DNA of 64,000 bases from assembly GCF_023898865.1 (NCBI RefSeq), contig NZ_JAGSOV010000023.1, positions 124,001 to 188,000 of the forward strand. Direction: 5' to 3'. The position numbers and the translations under genes were made by a program. The notes below the pieces were generated by a model, which made no database searches, was not told where the DNA came from, and saw only the letters and a list, made by a program, of their open reading frames with translations. The stretch comes from Pseudonocardia humida. Its GTDB lineage: Bacteria; Actinomycetota; Actinomycetes; Mycobacteriales; Pseudonocardiaceae. Shown one piece after another: positions 41,523 to 50,059 of this stretch (positions are counted from its first letter, which is position 1; every line of letters begins with the position of its first letter).

Positions 41523-43885
41523 CCGCCACCAGCCCGACGACCGACCCCGCGATCGCCCCCGACCGGGGGCCCGACCACAGCGGCGGGCTCGGCGCGCTGC
41601 GCACCGATCGCGGCAACCTGCCGCTGGACCGCCTCCACGTGCGCGCCGACATCACCGGGCTGGTCAGCCGGGTCGAGCTGACCCAGGACTTCGTGAACGT
41701 CCACGACGCGGCGCTCGAGGCGACCTACGTCTTCCCGCTGCCGGACCGGGCGGCCGTCACCGGCATGCGCATGGTCGCGGCCGACCGCGTGGTGGAGGCG
41801 AAGCTGGCCGAGCGCGGCGCCGCGCGGGAGGAGTACGACCGGGCGATCGCGGCCGGGCGGCGCGCCTCGATCGCCGAGCAGGAGCGCCCGGACGTGTTCA
41901 CCATGCGGGTCGGCAACATCGTGGCGGGCGAGCGGGTGAGCGTGACGCTCACGCTGGCGGGCCCACTGCCCCAGGAGGACGGGGCGGCGACGTTCCGGTT
42001 CCCGCTGGTGGTCGCGCCCCGCTACGTCCCGGGCGCGCCGCTGCCCGGGCCCGCCGTCGGCGACGGGCACGCCCCCGACACGGACGCGGTGCCCGACGCC
42101 TCCCGGATCTCCCCGCCGGTGCTGCTGGCGGGCTTCCCGAACCCGCTGCGGCTCAGCATCGACGTCGGCATCGACCCCGCCGGCCTGCCGCTGGCCGCGG
42201 TCCGCTCCAGCCTGCACACCGTCGTCGAGGAGGACGGCAGGCTCCGCGTGCGCCCCGGCGAGCGCGCCGACCGCGACTTCGTGCTCCGCCTGGCCTACGG
42301 CGACCCGGACGGCGCGCCGGCCGCGTCGCTCGTCACGGTCCCCGACGCGGAGGGCGACGAGGGCACGTTCCAGCTGACGGTGCTGCCACCGGCCGTGACC
42401 GACCGCCCCCGGCCCCGCGACGTCGTCCTGCTGCTGGACCGCTCGGGCAGCATGCAGGGCTGGAAGATGGTCGCCGCGCGGCGGGCCGCGGCGCGCATCG
42501 TCGACACCCTCGGTGCCGCCGACCGGTTCGCGGTGCTGGCGTTCGACCACGTCGTCGAGGGCGTCGACACCCTGCCCGCCGGCCTCGTCGCGGCCACCGA
42601 CCGGCACCGCTTCCGGGCCGTCGAGCACCTGGCGGGGGTGCGGGCGCGCGGGGGCACGGAGCTGCTGGAGCCGCTGCAGCGCGGGCTGGGGCTGCTGGCC
42701 GCCGACGAGCCCGGGCGCGACCGGGTGCTGGTGCTGGTCACCGACGGCCAGGTCGGCAACGAGGACCAGATCCTGCGCGAGGCCGCCGCCGGCCTGACCG
42801 ACGTCCGGGTGCACACCGTCGGCGTGGACCGGGCGGTCAACGCCGGGTTCCTGGGCCGGCTCGCCGCGGCCGGTGCCGGACGCTGCGAGCTGGTGGAGAG
42901 CGAGGACCGGCTGGACGAGGCGATGGCCACCATCCACCGGCGAATCGGCGCGCCGCTCGTCACCGGGCTGGCGGCCGCCGCGGAGGGACTGGACGTCGTG
43001 GCGGGTTCGCTGGTGCCCGGGCGCCTGCCGGACCTGTTCCCCGGGGTGCCGTACGTGGTGGCGGGGCGCTACCGCGGCACCCCCACGGGCGGTATCACGC
43101 TGAGCGGGACCACCCGCGACGACCGCGCGTGGTCCGCGGCCGCCCGGGCGCGGCCCGGTGGCACCGCCGCGCTCACCGCGATCTGGGCCCGGGCGCGCCT
43201 GCGCGACCTGGAGGACCGCTACGCCTCGTCGACGACGGACGACCCGGCGACCCTGGAGCGCACGATCGTCGAGACGTCACTGCGTTTCGGCGTGCTGTGC
43301 CGCTTCACCGCGCACCTCGCCGTGGACAGCCGGGTCGTCGCCGAGGGCGGGCCGGACCACCGCATCGTCCAACCGGTCGAGCCGGTCTCGGGGTGGGAGC
43401 CGCCCGCAGGTCCCCTGGCCGTGGGGCGGTTGACCCCGCTCAGCCCGGCGGCCGGTGCCCCGGCGTTCGTGCGGCAGAGCGCGTCCGAGGGCTCCGTCCG
43501 CGCCGCGCGGGGCGCGACGCCGCTCGCGGCCCCGTCGCCCGTCCCGCCCGCGCCACCGGCGGCGGGGCCCGCCGCCGCGGGGGCGGTCGACGGGCCGGCC
43601 GCGCTGGCCGCACGCGAGGCGCGGCGGTTGCGCGACCTCGCCGGACGACCCGCGCACGAGCGGCGCGAGGCCCTCGACGACCTCGGCAGCCGGCTGGCCG
43701 CCCTCGCCGACGACGGTCCCCTGCGCGACCTCGCCGAAGCCCTGCGCCCCGAGGCGGTCCGCGGCCGCCCGCTCGACGAGCTGTTGGCGGACGTCCTGCG
43801 GGTCCTGGACGCGGTCGCGGCCGGCTCGGCGGCGGGATCCGCGCCGCGGCGGGACCGACGGAGGAGCTTCTGGCGCCGTACCTAG
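41519..43885 (+). CDS. VIT - VWA domain protein
   Basis: The 788-residue protein begins with a VIT domain (LPLDRLHVRADITGLVSRVELTQDF, ATYVFPLPDRAAVTGMRM, REEYDRAI, FTMRVGNIVAGERVSVTL). A von Willebrand A domain follows with a complete MIDAS (DRSGS at 307-311, later TDGQVGNED). The C-terminal third is Pro/Ala-rich with a basic tail RRDRRRSFWRRT. No signal peptide or membrane helix is evident, so it is probably cytoplasmic or peripheral. VIT-VWA proteins are thought to mediate metal-dependent protein contacts; the target is unknown. It is coupled to merR (ATGA) and probably controlled by it. Confidence 0.9.
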   Translation: MTATSPTTDPAIAPDRGPDHSGGLGALRTDRGNLPLDRLHVRADITGLVSRVELTQDFVNVHDAALEATYVFPLPDRAAVTGMRMVAADRVVEAKLAERGAAREEYDRAIAAGRRASIAEQERPDVFTMRVGNIVAGERVSVTLTLAGPLPQEDGAATFRFPLVVAPRYVPGAPLPGPAVGDGHAPDTDAVPDASRISPPVLLAGFPNPLRLSIDVGIDPAGLPLAAVRSSLHTVVEEDGRLRVRPGERADRDFVLRLAYGDPDGAPAASLVTVPDAEGDEGTFQLTVLPPAVTDRPRPRDVVLLLDRSGSMQGWKMVAARRAAARIVDTLGAADRFAVLAFDHVVEGVDTLPAGLVAATDRHRFRAVEHLAGVRARGGTELLEPLQRGLGLLAADEPGRDRVLVLVTDGQVGNEDQILREAAAGLTDVRVHTVGVDRAVNAGFLGRLAAAGAGRCELVESEDRLDEAMATIHRRIGAPLVTGLAAAAEGLDVVAGSLVPGRLPDLFPGVPYVVAGRYRGTPTGGITLSGTTRDDRAWSAAARARPGGTAALTAIWARARLRDLEDRYASSTTDDPATLERTIVETSLRFGVLCRFTAHLAVDSRVVAEGGPDHRIVQPVEPVSGWEPPAGPLAVGRLTPLSPAAGAPAFVRQSASEGSVRAARGATPLAAPSPVPPAPPAAGPAAAGAVDGPAALAAREARRLRDLAGRPAHERREALDDLGSRLAALADDGPLRDLAEALRPEAVRGRPLDELLADVLRVLDAVAAGSAAGSAPRRDRRRSFWRRT

Positions 43886-43900
43886 CCCGACCCCCCGATT

Positions 43901-43918
43901 CATGCAAGAATGCGCATG
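43901..43918. promoter_or_regulatory. inverted repeat upstream of cation efflux gene
   Basis: CATGC-8 bp-GCATG lies 30 bp before the CDF start in a locally AT-richer stretch (GATTCATGCAAGAATGCGCATGTG). It could be the operator of an ArsR- or MerR-type metal sensor. The evidence is symmetry and position only. Confidence 0.35.
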
Positions 43919-43947
43919 TGTTGATGGGATCGCCGGGAGGACCTCGG

Positions 43948-44850
43948 ATGGGCCACGGGCACGGGCACCCCGGCGGCGACGACCGGACGCGGCTGGCCGT
44001 CGCGCTGGGCATCACACTGCTGGCCGCCGTGCTCGGCGCGGCGGGTGCCGCGCTGACCGGCTCGCTGGCGCTGCTGGCCGACCTCGCTCACCTGCTGACC
44101 GACGCCGGTGCCCTGGTCGCGGCGCTCGTGGCGTCGGTGCTGGCGGCGCGGCCGCGGACCGAGCGGCGCACCTTCGGGTTGGGCCGGGTCGAGGTGCTGG
44201 TCGCGGGCCTGAACGCCGTCGCGCTGGTCGCGGTGGTGGCGTGGGTCGTCGTCGAGGCCGTGGGGCGGCTGTCCGAGCCCGCCGCCGTGCCGGGTCTGCC
44301 GCTGCTGGTGATCGGCCTGCTCGGCCTGGCGGGCAACATCGCGGCCCTGCTGGTGCTGGCCGGCGGCGACCGGCGCAACATGAACCTGCGCGGCGCGGCC
44401 CTGCACGTCGCGGGCGACGCCCTCGGCTCGGTCGGCGTGCTGGGCGCCGCGGTGGTGCTGCTGACCACCGGCTGGCCCCACGCCGACGCGGTCGCGTCGC
44501 TGTTGATCGTCGCGCTGGTCCTGCCCCGCGCCGTCGGGCTGCTCCGCGAGGTCGGCCACGTGCTGCTCGAAGGCGCCCCGCGCGACGTCGACGTCTCCGA
44601 CGTGCGGCGGGCGCTGCTCGCGGTCCCGGACGTGGTGGACGTGCACGACCTGCACGTCTGGACCATCAACGACCGCAGCCCGGCCGCCTCGGCGCACCTC
44701 GTCGTGGCCGGGCCGCCCGCAGCGGGCTGCGGGGACGCGTCGGTGCTCGACCGGGCCGCGGCGATCCTGCGCGGGCGCTTCGCCCTGGCGCACAGCACGC
44801 TGCAGGTCGAGCACCGCGACCACGCCGCCCACGAGGACAGCTGCCGGTAG
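43948..44850 (+). CDS. cation diffusion facilitator (CzcD/ZitB-like) transporter
   Basis: The 300-residue protein has six transmembrane helices and the paired metal-site motifs of CDF efflux proteins: DLAHLLTDAG in helix II and HVAGDALGS in helix V. These H-x3-D sites are typical of Zn/Cd/Co exporters. The N-terminus is His-rich (MGHGHGHPGGDD), and the cytoplasmic C-domain has VVDVHDLHVWTIND. ATG 43948 is chosen for the GGAGGA 7 bp upstream; earlier ATG/GTG codons lack a ribosome site. It follows the VIT-VWA gene by 62 bp and has its own candidate operator. Confidence 0.9.
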   Translation: MGHGHGHPGGDDRTRLAVALGITLLAAVLGAAGAALTGSLALLADLAHLLTDAGALVAALVASVLAARPRTERRTFGLGRVEVLVAGLNAVALVAVVAWVVVEAVGRLSEPAAVPGLPLLVIGLLGLAGNIAALLVLAGGDRRNMNLRGAALHVAGDALGSVGVLGAAVVLLTTGWPHADAVASLLIVALVLPRAVGLLREVGHVLLEGAPRDVDVSDVRRALLAVPDVVDVHDLHVWTINDRSPAASAHLVVAGPPAAGCGDASVLDRAAAILRGRFALAHSTLQVEHRDHAAHEDSCR

Positions 44851-44869
44851 CGGCGGGCGCCGCTGCCGG
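44844..44869. terminator. terminator hairpin between convergent genes
   Basis: A 10-bp stem (CCGGTAGCGG / CCGCTGCCGG, one G-U pair) with a 6-nt loop spans the CDF stop codon, 11 bp from the end of the convergent VOC gene. Confidence 0.6.
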
Positions 44870-44879
44870 TCGGGCACCG

Positions 44880-45293
44880 TCAGGAGGCGCCGCCGGCGAT
44901 GTTCACCATCCAGTCGATCCCGAACCGGTCGGTGCACATGCCGAAGGAGTCGCCCCACGGCGCCTTCTCCAGCGGCACGGTCACCGTTCCGCCCGCGGTG
45001 AGGCCGTCCCAGTAGCCGCGCAGCTCGGCCTCGTCGTCGCCGCTCAGCGAGATCGTCCCGTTGGGGCCGATCGGCATCGAGGCCGGCACGTCGGCGGCCA
45101 TCAGCGTCATCCCGCCCCGGGTGCGCAGCTGGGAGTGCATCACCTTGTCCTGCTCGGACTCGTCCTGGCCCATGCCGCCCATCTCGGCGAACGTGCTCAG
45201 GGTCAGCTCGCCGCCGAACACCGAGGTGTAGAACTCCATCACCTCGCGGGTGCCCTCGCGGAAGTTGAGGTACGGGTTCAGCGTGGTGGCCAT
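44880..45293 (-). CDS. VOC-family protein, PhnB-like
   Basis: The 137-residue glyoxalase-fold protein is typical of the PhnB/3-demethylubiquinone-like group: LNPYLNFREGTREVMEFYTSVFGGEL, VMHSQLRTRGGMTLMAADVP, GYWDGLTAGGTVTVPLEKAPWGDSFGMCTDRFGIDWMVNI. ATG 45293 has GGAGGGAT upstream. The family has very diverse or no known activities, so no reaction is assigned. It is convergent with the CDF gene and divergent from the epoxide hydrolase across 223 bp. Confidence 0.9.
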   Translation of the reverse strand: MATTLNPYLNFREGTREVMEFYTSVFGGELTLSTFAEMGGMGQDESEQDKVMHSQLRTRGGMTLMAADVPASMPIGPNGTISLSGDDEAELRGYWDGLTAGGTVTVPLEKAPWGDSFGMCTDRFGIDWMVNIAGGAS

Positions 45294-45471
45294 GGCGATC
45301 CCTCCGGTGGGGCGGCGGCGGCGCGGCGCGTCGACGGCCGAGATGCTAGCGGTGACCGCATCGACTGCTGCGCCGACCGACGTATCGCACTACGCCCTTC
45401 GGCGCCTTCTCCGCCCGGGTCGGCACCCGGGTGGCGGACCCGGGCATCCGGGAAGCAGGATGTCGGCGACG

Positions 45472-45491
45472 GGCTGAACGGCCGTTCAGCC
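45472..45491. promoter_or_regulatory. 20-bp perfect palindrome, TetR-type operator
   Basis: GGCTGAACGG and CCGTTCAGCC form a gap-free 20-bp palindrome 25 bp upstream of the epoxide hydrolase start. The core TGAACGGCCGTTCA is the kind of site bound by TetR-family dimers. No regulator gene is adjacent, so a distant regulator is implied. Confidence 0.65.
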
Positions 45492-45516
45492 GGGGCGGGC
45501 CGACGAGGGGGACGCG

Positions 45517-46458
45517 ATGGAGCGGACGGTCACCACGGCCGACGGGATCACGCTGCGGGTGGCCGAGGAGGGCTCGGGCCCGCTCGTGGTGCTCGTGCAC
45601 GGCTTCCCCGAGCTCGGCTACTCCTGGCGCCACCAGCTGCCCGCCCTCGCCGCCGCCGGCTACCGGGCCGTCGCGCCCGACATGCGCGGCTACGGCGGGT
45701 CATCGCGGCCCGAGCGCGTCGAGGACTACGACATCCTGCACCTGACCGGCGACGTCGTCGGACTGCTCGACGCGCTCGGCGAGGAGCGCGCGGTTGTCGT
45801 CGGGCACGACTGGGGCGCGTCGGTGGCCTGGAACCTGGCCCTGCTGCACCCGGAGCGGGTGGCCGCGGTCTGCGGGATGAGCGTGCCGTTCACCCCGCGC
45901 GCGCGACGGCCGCCCAGCTCCGCATGGGCCGAGCGGTTCGCCGACCGGTTCTTCTACATCCGCCACTTCCAGCGGCCCGGCGTCGTCGACGCCGAGCTGG
46001 CCGCCGACCCCGCTCGCACGATGCGCGGCATGCTCTGCGGACTGCGCGCGGGCGACGGGACCGAGCTGATCGGCCCGGACGACGGGCGCGGCGTCGTCGA
46101 CCGGCTGCCGCAGCCGGAGACGCTGCCGGCCTGGCTCTCCCAGGCCGAGCTCGACCACTACGTCGCCGAGTTCGCCCGGACCGGCTTCACCGGCGGCGTC
46201 AACTGGTACCGCAACATCGACCGCAACTGGGAGCTGACCCCGCAGCTCGCCGGGGCCCGGGTCCGGGTGCCGAGCCTGTTCGTGGCCGGCTCCGCCGACC
46301 CGGTCCTGTGGATGACCCCGCCGGACCGGCAGGCCGCGCACCTCGACGACCTGCGCGGCCAGGTGATCGTCGACGGCGCGGGGCACTGGGTCCAGCAGGA
46401 GCACCCGGACGAGGTGAACGCGGCGCTGCTGGAGTTCCTGCGCGGGGTGGCCCACTGA
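45517..46458 (+). CDS. epoxide hydrolase-like alpha/beta hydrolase
   Basis: The 313-residue enzyme matches soluble epoxide hydrolases. The oxyanion motif is HGFPELGYSWRHQ, the nucleophile Asp is in VVVGHDWGASVAWNLA, the ring-opening Tyr is in the FTGGVNWYRNIDRNWE segment, and the charge-relay residues are SADPV and GAGHWVQQEHPDEVN. Such enzymes add water to an epoxide through an ester intermediate. GAGGGG precedes ATG 45517. It stands alone behind a strong palindrome, so it is probably induced by a specific compound; the substrate is unknown. Confidence 0.9.
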   Translation: MERTVTTADGITLRVAEEGSGPLVVLVHGFPELGYSWRHQLPALAAAGYRAVAPDMRGYGGSSRPERVEDYDILHLTGDVVGLLDALGEERAVVVGHDWGASVAWNLALLHPERVAAVCGMSVPFTPRARRPPSSAWAERFADRFFYIRHFQRPGVVDAELAADPARTMRGMLCGLRAGDGTELIGPDDGRGVVDRLPQPETLPAWLSQAELDHYVAEFARTGFTGGVNWYRNIDRNWELTPQLAGARVRVPSLFVAGSADPVLWMTPPDRQAAHLDDLRGQVIVDGAGHWVQQEHPDEVNAALLEFLRGVAH

Positions 46459-46493
46459 GCCCACCCCGGATCGGACCGGCCGCGCACGGTGGC

Positions 46494-46517
46494 CCGACCC
46501 GCGTGGCGGCGGGTCGG
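46494..46517. terminator. terminator hairpin between epoxide hydrolase and pxpC
   Basis: A 9-bp perfect stem (CCGACCCGC / GCGGGTCGG) with a 6-nt loop lies in the 74-bp convergent gap. An outer GGCCCGAC / GTCGGGCC pair can fold around it. Confidence 0.65.
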
Positions 46518-46532
46518 CGCCACGTCGGGCCC

Positions 46533-47525
46533 TCAGCCGTCCAGGGCGGCGTGCAGGCGGGCCAGCCGGTCCTTCCGCTCGGCCCGCAGCCCCAGCGCCG
46601 TGTCCAGGTCGACCTCGACGAACCTCGTCCGCGTGCGCGGCGCCGACTGGGCGACGACGTCGAGGTCGCCCGACAGCACCGTCGCGACCATCATGTAGCC
46701 GCCGCCGGACACCGCGTCGCGGTGCAGCACGATCGGCTCCACCCCGCCCGGCACCTGGATCGAGCCGATCGGGTAGGGCGAGTCGACGATGTTCGACGGA
46801 TCCTGCCCGGCCCCGAACGGCGGCTCGCGGTCCACGGTCTCCAGCTGCCCACCGGTGTAGCGGAACCCGATCCGGTCGGCGACGGGGGTCAGCGTCCACT
46901 CCGTGTCGAGGAACGTCGCCCGGCCGCGGTCGGTGAGGCGGTGGTCGTAGAGCCCCATGACGACCCGGACCTCGACCTCCTTCGCCAGCACCGGCCGCAG
47001 CTCGGGCGGCACCACCAGCCCGGCCCGCGCGGAGCCGCTCCCACGGTCCGCCCCGACCGGCAGGACGTCGCCCTCGGCGAGCGGGCGGCCCTCGACCCCG
47101 CCGAGCGCGCCGAGCGCGTAGGTGGACCGGCTGCCCAGCTTGACCGGGGTGTCCAGCCCGCCGGACACCGCGAGGTAGGCCCGCGCCCCGGCCTTGAGGT
47201 AGTCGAAGGACAGCACGTCGCCCTCGGCGACGTCGAACGACTCCCACACCGGCCGCTCGTCGCCGTTCACCTTCGGGGCGATCGCCGCCCCGGCCACCGC
47301 CACCGTCGCCGGGCCGGTGAAGGCCAGCTCGGGTCCCATGTAGACGATCTCCAGCACGGCCGCGTCGGGTGGGTTCGCGACGAGCGCGTTCGCGCAGGCC
47401 AGCGAGTACTGGTCGAGCGCGCCCGACGGCGGGATCCCCAGGTGGTAGTAGCCGGAGCGGCCGCCGTCCTGCACGGTGGTGGACAGCCCGGGCTTGCGGA
47501 CCTCGATCGTGGTGGCGCCGGTCAT
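46533..47525 (-). CDS. pxpC: 5-oxoprolinase subunit C / biotin-dependent carboxyltransferase subunit (KipA-like)
   Basis: The 330-residue protein carries the allophanate-hydrolase-subunit-2 (CT_A_B) domain: EVRKPGLSTTVQDGGRSGYYHLGIPPSGALDQYSL, ANPPDAAVLEIVYMGPEL, and the conserved RIGFRYTGGQL and SPYPIGSIQVPGG segments. PxpB and PxpC form the catalytic core that with PxpA opens 5-oxoproline using ATP; the same domains form the carboxyltransferase in urea carboxylase. It is last in the operon and ATGA-coupled to pxpB. Because biotin carboxylase and carrier genes are also present, a biotin-dependent lactam carboxylase/hydrolase is a real alternative. Confidence 0.9.
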   Translation of the reverse strand: MTGATTIEVRKPGLSTTVQDGGRSGYYHLGIPPSGALDQYSLACANALVANPPDAAVLEIVYMGPELAFTGPATVAVAGAAIAPKVNGDERPVWESFDVAEGDVLSFDYLKAGARAYLAVSGGLDTPVKLGSRSTYALGALGGVEGRPLAEGDVLPVGADRGSGSARAGLVVPPELRPVLAKEVEVRVVMGLYDHRLTDRGRATFLDTEWTLTPVADRIGFRYTGGQLETVDREPPFGAGQDPSNIVDSPYPIGSIQVPGGVEPIVLHRDAVSGGGYMMVATVLSGDLDVVAQSAPRTRTRFVEVDLDTALGLRAERKDRLARLHAALDG

Positions 47526-48394
47526 GCGAGGACCTCCAGCAGGCGCTTGTTGTAGCCGTCGGGGTCGTCGAGGAAGGGCTGCAGGTCGAACCCGACCGGG
47601 CGGTTGGTGATCCGGAACTCCCCCGCTTCGGCCGCGGCCTGCAGGTCGTCGTACTCGTCGCGCTCGATCGGGCGGAAGGTGACGATGTCGCCGGGGCGCA
47701 TGAACACCATGTGCTCGGTGAAGTCCGGCTTGGTCTGGGTCGGGTCGTAGATGGGCGCCGGGGTGATCCCGAACATCTGGTAGCCGCCCGCGCCGCGGAC
47801 CGAGTAGATGCAGGAGAAGCAGCCGCCGTAGCCGACGGTCTGCTTCGGGGTGTCGGTGCGCGGGCGCAGGTACTTCGGGACGAGGATCTGCCGGTCCCGG
47901 GGCACCATCTGGTACTTGAACGGAAGCCCGGCGACGAACCCGACCATCGAGGTGAACCACGGCGAGCCGGAGTGCACGGCGATGAACTCCTCGACCGAGC
48001 CGTAGCCGTTGATCCGGGCCGCGTACTCGATGTCGGTGGCCCCGGGGTCCTGGTGGCGGTCGCGGAAGCGCATCTGGGTCTCGGTGGTCCACGGGTCGCG
48101 GTAGAGCACCGGGATCTCCACGACCCGGCAGTCCAGGGTGACGCCGAGCGCGTCGCCGACCCGCTCCTCCAGCCGCTTGAGGTGGGCCAGGAAGCCGTGC
48201 GGCTCCAGCACGTCCGGGTCGTAGCGGACCTGGTAGGACGCGTTGGCCGGGCAGATCTCCAGCACCCCGTCCGGGCGCTCGGCCTGCAGCAGCTTCGTGA
48301 TCGCCATGGCCTTGAAGTTGGCCTGCAGGCTCATCTCCTCGGCCAGCTCGACGAACACGAACTCGTCGCCGCCCCAGCTGTAGCGCGCGCTCAT
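47522..48394 (-). CDS. pxpB: 5-oxoprolinase subunit B (KipI-like), extended
   Basis: The 290-residue protein has the allophanate-hydrolase-subunit-1 (CT_C_D) domain: GDEFVFVELAEEMSLQANFKAMAI, CRVVEIPVLYRDPW, SVEEFIAVHSGSPWFTSMVGFVAGLPF and GGYQMFGITPAPIYDPTQ. It is longer than the roughly 220 residues of ordinary KipI, with an added C-terminal part (FTEHMVFMRPGDIVTFRPIERDEYDDL). The CFSCIYSV segment is unusual. It overlaps accC by 4 bp and pxpC by 4 bp, so the three subunits are made together. The length suggests a subfamily specialised for a different lactam. Confidence 0.88.
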   Translation of the reverse strand: MSARYSWGGDEFVFVELAEEMSLQANFKAMAITKLLQAERPDGVLEICPANASYQVRYDPDVLEPHGFLAHLKRLEERVGDALGVTLDCRVVEIPVLYRDPWTTETQMRFRDRHQDPGATDIEYAARINGYGSVEEFIAVHSGSPWFTSMVGFVAGLPFKYQMVPRDRQILVPKYLRPRTDTPKQTVGYGGCFSCIYSVRGAGGYQMFGITPAPIYDPTQTKPDFTEHMVFMRPGDIVTFRPIERDEYDDLQAAAEAGEFRITNRPVGFDLQPFLDDPDGYNKRLLEVLA

Positions 48395-49746
48395 GCGTTC
48401 TCCTTCCGTTCGGCCAGCCAGGATTCGAGTGTCCCGGTGTGGAAGTCGGCCGCCGCGACCCACGGCTCGTCCACCAGCTCGCGCAGCAGCCCGGCGGTGG
48501 TCGGGATGCCGTCGACGGCGAACTCGTCGAGCGCGCGGCGGGACCGGGCCAGCGCCTCGTCGCGGTCGGCGCCCCACACGACGACCTTCGCCAGCAGCGA
48601 GTCGTAGTAGGGCGGGACGGTGGCGTCCGGTTCCAGCCAGGTGTCGCAGCGGACCCACGGCCCGGACGGCAGGGTGACCCGCCCGACGCCGCCGGGCTGG
48701 GGCATGAAGTCCTGGCCCGGGTCCTCCGCGCAGACCCGGTACTCGATGGCGTGCCCGCGGCGCGCCACGTCGGGCTGGGCGAACCGCAGCGGCTCCCCCG
48801 CCGCGATCCGCAGCTGCTCGGCGACCAGGTCGATCCCGGTGATCAGCTCGGTGGTCGGGTGCTCCACCTGGATGCGGGTGTTCATCTCGATGAAGAAGAA
48901 CTCCTGGGTCTCGTCGTCGACCAGGAACTCCACGGTGCCGGCCGAGGTGTAGCCGACCTCGCGGCACAGGGCGACCGCGGCCCGCGTCATCCCCTCCCGC
49001 ACGGCCTCGGTGATCCCCGGGGAGACCGCCTCCTCCACGACCTTCTGCCTGCGGCGCTGCAGCGAGCACTCGCGCTCGAACAGGTGCACCGCGGCCGAGC
49101 CGTCGCCCAGGACCTGCACCTCGACGTGGCGGGCGCGCTCGACGAACCGCTCCAGGTACATCGTCCCGTCGCCGAACGCCTTGCGCGCCTCGGTGGAGGC
49201 CTGCCCGAACGCCCCGCGCAGCGCGTCCTCGTCGTGCACCACCCGGATGCCGCGCCCGCCGCCGCCCGCGGCGGCCTTCAGCATCACGGGGTACCCGATC
49301 GACCGGGCCGCCTCGGCCGCGGCGTCGGCGTCGGGCACCCCACCGGGCGTGCCCGGGACGGTCGGCACCCCGGCGGCGCGGGCCACCTCGCGGGCGGCGA
49401 CCTTGTCGCCCATCCGCTCGATGGTCGACGCCGTCGGCCCGACGAAGATCAGCCCGGCATCGGCGACGGCGGCGGCGAACGACGCCCGCTCGGACAGGAA
49501 CCCGTAGCCGGGGTGCACGGCGTCGGCGCCGGTCCGCTCGGCCGCGTCCAGGATCGCCTCGGCGACCAGGTAGGACTTCGACGCCGGCGACGGCCCGATC
49601 CCGACCGCCGTGTCGGCCAGCCGGGTGTGCAGCGCATCGGCGTCGGCCTGCGAGTGCACCGCGACCGTGCCGATGCCCAGGTCGCGGGCGGCCCGGATGA
49701 TCCGGACGGCGATCTCGCCGCGGTTGGCGACGAGCAGCCGTCTCAC
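48391..49746 (-). CDS. accC: biotin carboxylase (AccC-type)
   Basis: The 451-residue ATP-grasp enzyme is of normal length: the N-domain RRLLVANRGEIAVRIIRAARDLGI, the ATP-binding AAAGGGGRGIRVV, KVVEEAVSPG, EFFFIEMNTRIQVEHPTTELITGIDL with the catalytic E and N, and a C-terminal domain to ERKENA. It carboxylates biotin with ATP and bicarbonate. The GTG start (MRRLLVANRGE) is unambiguous. It lies 10 bp after a lone biotin carrier gene and overlaps pxpB. In this setting it most likely feeds carboxybiotin to PxpB/PxpC rather than to fatty acid synthesis. Confidence 0.93.
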   Translation of the reverse strand: MRRLLVANRGEIAVRIIRAARDLGIGTVAVHSQADADALHTRLADTAVGIGPSPASKSYLVAEAILDAAERTGADAVHPGYGFLSERASFAAAVADAGLIFVGPTASTIERMGDKVAAREVARAAGVPTVPGTPGGVPDADAAAEAARSIGYPVMLKAAAGGGGRGIRVVHDEDALRGAFGQASTEARKAFGDGTMYLERFVERARHVEVQVLGDGSAAVHLFERECSLQRRRQKVVEEAVSPGITEAVREGMTRAAVALCREVGYTSAGTVEFLVDDETQEFFFIEMNTRIQVEHPTTELITGIDLVAEQLRIAAGEPLRFAQPDVARRGHAIEYRVCAEDPGQDFMPQPGGVGRVTLPSGPWVRCDTWLEPDATVPPYYDSLLAKVVVWGADRDEALARSRRALDEFAVDGIPTTAGLLRELVDEPWVAAADFHTGTLESWLAERKENA

Positions 49747-49756
49747 AGCACCACGC

Positions 49757-50002
49757 TCACGGTGTCTCCACCACCGCCACCGGCTGGCCGGCGTCCACCT
49801 CGTCCTCGTTGTCCACCAGGAACTCCACGATCGTGCCGGTCGCGCCTGCGGTGATGTGGTGGAAGGACTTCATGACCTCGACCAGCCCGATCGGCGAGTC
49901 GTCCGAGACGGGGCCGCCGTCCTCGGCGAACGGCGGACTGTCGGGGTCGGGGCGGCGGTAGAACACTCCGGGGATCGGGGAGACGACCTCGTGTCGGGGC
50001 AC
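49757..50002 (-). CDS. accB: minimal biotin carboxyl carrier protein
   Basis: The 81-residue protein is essentially a biotinyl domain alone: the biotin lysine is in GLVEVMKSFHHI (EVMK instead of the classical EAMK/EAMKM), followed by GTIVEFLVDNEDEVDAGQPVAVVE. The usual N-terminal Pro/Ala-rich part of AccB is absent; instead it starts MPRHEVVSPIPGVFYRRPDPDSPPF, resembling carriers from urea-carboxylase/KipAI-type clusters. GTG start. It lies directly before the biotin carboxylase. This specialised carrier supports a dedicated carboxylase. Confidence 0.88.
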   Translation of the reverse strand: MPRHEVVSPIPGVFYRRPDPDSPPFAEDGGPVSDDSPIGLVEVMKSFHHITAGATGTIVEFLVDNEDEVDAGQPVAVVETP

Positions 50003-50059
50003 CCTCTGGCTCCTTCTCGGCTGTCGGTGCTGGCGGGGCGGTCGGTGCTGGCGGTGCGG

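Noticed and set aside
49757-50002. Housekeeping acetyl-CoA carboxylase (fatty acid) carrier and carboxylase.
   Set aside because: The carrier is a bare biotinyl domain with EVMK and both genes are embedded between pxpA and pxpB; actinomycete fatty acid carboxylases normally use a fused alpha subunit.
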